Source of the DNA: an uncultured Alistipes sp. | GTDB taxonomy: Bacteria > Bacteroidota > Bacteroidia > Bacteroidales > Rikenellaceae | DNA: 7,164 nucleotides | Assembly: GCA_900769745.1 (NCBI GenBank) | Contig: CAAGHX010000007.1 | Location: 1 to 7,164 of the forward strand | Reading direction: 5' to 3' | Shown: positions 5,948-7,164 of the stretch, piece after piece | Position numbering within the stretch: the first letter of the stretch is position 1 | How the letters are laid out: each line of letters opens with the position of its first letter | Notes under the pieces: model-generated | What the model was told of the DNA's origin: nothing | The model's database searches: none | Seen by the model: the letters and a program-made list of their open reading frames with translations, nothing else | Program-made: the position numbers and the translations under genes

Positions 5948-7164
5948 ATGAATATATATAAAACATCTGTCAATAATCCCATTACCACCATTATCCTCTT
6001 CGTAGCGATTATGATATTTGGTGGAGTGTCGCTCTCGCGATTGGGTATTGACCTCTTCCCCGATATCGAGTCGAACGCCATGATGGTGTTGACGACTTAT
6101 CCAGGCGCGAGTGCCGAGGATATCGAGAACAACGTAACTCGCCCTATCGAGAATGTCGTGAATGGTGTTGACCACTTGAAGGATATCACATCACAGTCTA
6201 AGGAGAATATCTCTATCGTAGCTTTGGAGTTTGAGTATGGCTACGACTTGGATATCTTGGCCAACGATGTGCGCGACAAGTTGGATATGCTTTCTACTCT
6301 GCCCGATGGTGTGAGCCAGCCTATCATCTTCAAGTTCTCATCTGATATGATTCCTGTGATGATGATTGGTGTGACTGCCGAGGAGAGTATGTCGGGTCTT
6401 TACAAGATTCTCGACGACCAGATCGTAACTCCTTTGGCTCGTGTTGATGGTGTGGGTACTGTGTCTATCGCAGGTATCCCTCAGCGCGAGATTCAGGTAT
6501 ATTGCGACCCTAACAAGTTGGAGGCATACAATATGGGTATCGAGCAGATCTCTGCTGCTATCGCTGCCGCTAACCGTAACACTCCTGCTGGTTCGTTCGA
6601 CGTTGGTTCAAATGCCTACTCTTTGCGTGTGGACCACGAGTTCGAGGATCCAAGCGAGATGTATAACCTTGTTGTAGGTTATCGCAACGGTGCGCCTATC
6701 TTGCTCAGCGACGTAGCCACTATCAACGATACTGTTCAGGAGCGTATCCAGGAGGCTTACAACAACGGAAGCCAGGGTGGTATGATTATCGTTCAGAAGA
6801 AGTCGGGTGCTAACTCTGTGGAGATTGCCAAGAACGTAAGAGCATATGTTGACCAGATTAAGGGTAACTTGCCTGCCGATGTAGAGTTGTTTACAATTAT
6901 GGATACATCGGACAACATCATCTCGACAGTTCACTCTTTGCGCGATACAATCATCACAACTTTCTTGCTTGTGATGTTGGTGGTGTTCCTCTTCTTGGGT
7001 CGTTGGCGTGCGACTATCGTGGTTGTGCTTACAATCCCTATCTCGTTGCTCGCAGCCATTATCTACATCTTCGCTACAGGTGAGACGCTCAACATTATCA
7101 CAATGTCGTCGCTCTCTATTGCGATTGGTATGGTGGTGGATAACGCGATTGTGGTGTTGGAGAA
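5948..7164 (+). CDS. RND-family (HAE1/AcrB-like) efflux transporter, N-terminal 405 residues (3' end outside window)
   Basis: This is the inner-membrane, proton-driven pump of the tripartite system. Only 405 codons of an expected 1000 or so are present. The start MNIYKTSVNNPITTIILF is typical of AcrB-like proteins. TM1 spans about residues 11-30 and is followed by RLGIDLFPDIE. The first periplasmic porter region (about 40-330) contains YPGASAEDIE, VDGVGTVSIAG and a conserved ANRNTPAGSF segment. TM2 (about 335-351) precedes FLGRWRATIV, then TM3 (about 356-376) and TM4 (from 383). TM4 holds GMVVDNAIVVLE, where D398 matches the first relay Asp of AcrB (D407) and N399 replaces the second (D408). 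The pattern is closer to multidrug HAE1 pumps than to the metal-exporting CzcA type, which usually reads VDGA there. The ATG at 5948 is 31 bp after the adaptor stop; no good Shine-Dalgarno sequence precedes it, only an A-rich stretch. Confidence 0.96.
   Translation, partial: MNIYKTSVNNPITTIILFVAIMIFGGVSLSRLGIDLFPDIESNAMMVLTTYPGASAEDIENNVTRPIENVVNGVDHLKDITSQSKENISIVALEFEYGYDLDILANDVRDKLDMLSTLPDGVSQPIIFKFSSDMIPVMMIGVTAEESMSGLYKILDDQIVTPLARVDGVGTVSIAGIPQREIQVYCDPNKLEAYNMGIEQISAAIAAANRNTPAGSFDVGSNAYSLRVDHEFEDPSEMYNLVVGYRNGAPILLSDVATINDTVQERIQEAYNNGSQGGMIIVQKKSGANSVEIAKNVRAYVDQIKGNLPADVELFTIMDTSDNIISTVHSLRDTIITTFLLVMLVVFLFLGRWRATIVVVLTIPISLLAAIIYIFATGETLNIITMSSLSIAIGMVVDNAIVVLE

Noticed and set aside
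1..7164. Mobile elements, CRISPR array, tRNA or rRNA
   Set aside because: No transposase or integrase motifs, terminal repeats, regularly spaced repeats or tRNA-like cloverleaf were seen on either strand. All long frames are accounted for by the seven... six genes described (two of them partial).

Overview
The window looks like chromosomal DNA from a member of the Bacteroidota, probably the order Bacteroidales. Three things suggest this: TAnnTTTG-type promoter elements (one with a TTTG box 19 bp upstream), weak or absent Shine-Dalgarno sequences before most genes, and the character of the proteins. The genus cannot be settled by reading alone.

Layout. Positions 1-719 (minus strand) hold the N-terminal part of 3-dehydroquinate synthase (aroB), whose 3' end lies outside the window. 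An 83-bp divergent promoter region follows. The complete GTPase gene typA/bipA (803-2608, plus) comes next and ends in a strong intrinsic terminator (2636-2670). An AT-rich regulatory stretch (2671-2818) then leads into a tightly packed plus-strand operon: a TetR-family regulator (2819-3499), a TolC-type outer-membrane factor (start chosen at ATG 3514, ending 4860), a lipoprotein periplasmic adaptor (4876-5916), and the N-terminal 405 residues of an RND inner-membrane pump (5948 to the window end). The gaps between these genes are only 14, 15 and 31 bp.

How the genes work together. The last three genes encode the parts of a tripartite RND efflux pump: inner-membrane transporter, periplasmic adaptor and outer-membrane channel. 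The regulator is the first gene of the same operon, so it probably controls its own synthesis along with the pump. A textbook Bacteroidota promoter lies just before it. A 14-bp imperfect inverted repeat sits over the -33 box of that promoter and is a good operator candidate. aroB (shikimate pathway) and typA (ribosome-associated GTPase) are housekeeping genes with no evident functional link to the pump.

I see no mobile element, CRISPR array, tRNA, rRNA or riboswitch, and no clearly undescribed system. The points most worth a second look are the candidate operator, the Asp-Asn pair at the proton-relay position of the pump, a four-codon ORF overlapping the regulator's start, and the compact aroB/typA divergent promoter region.
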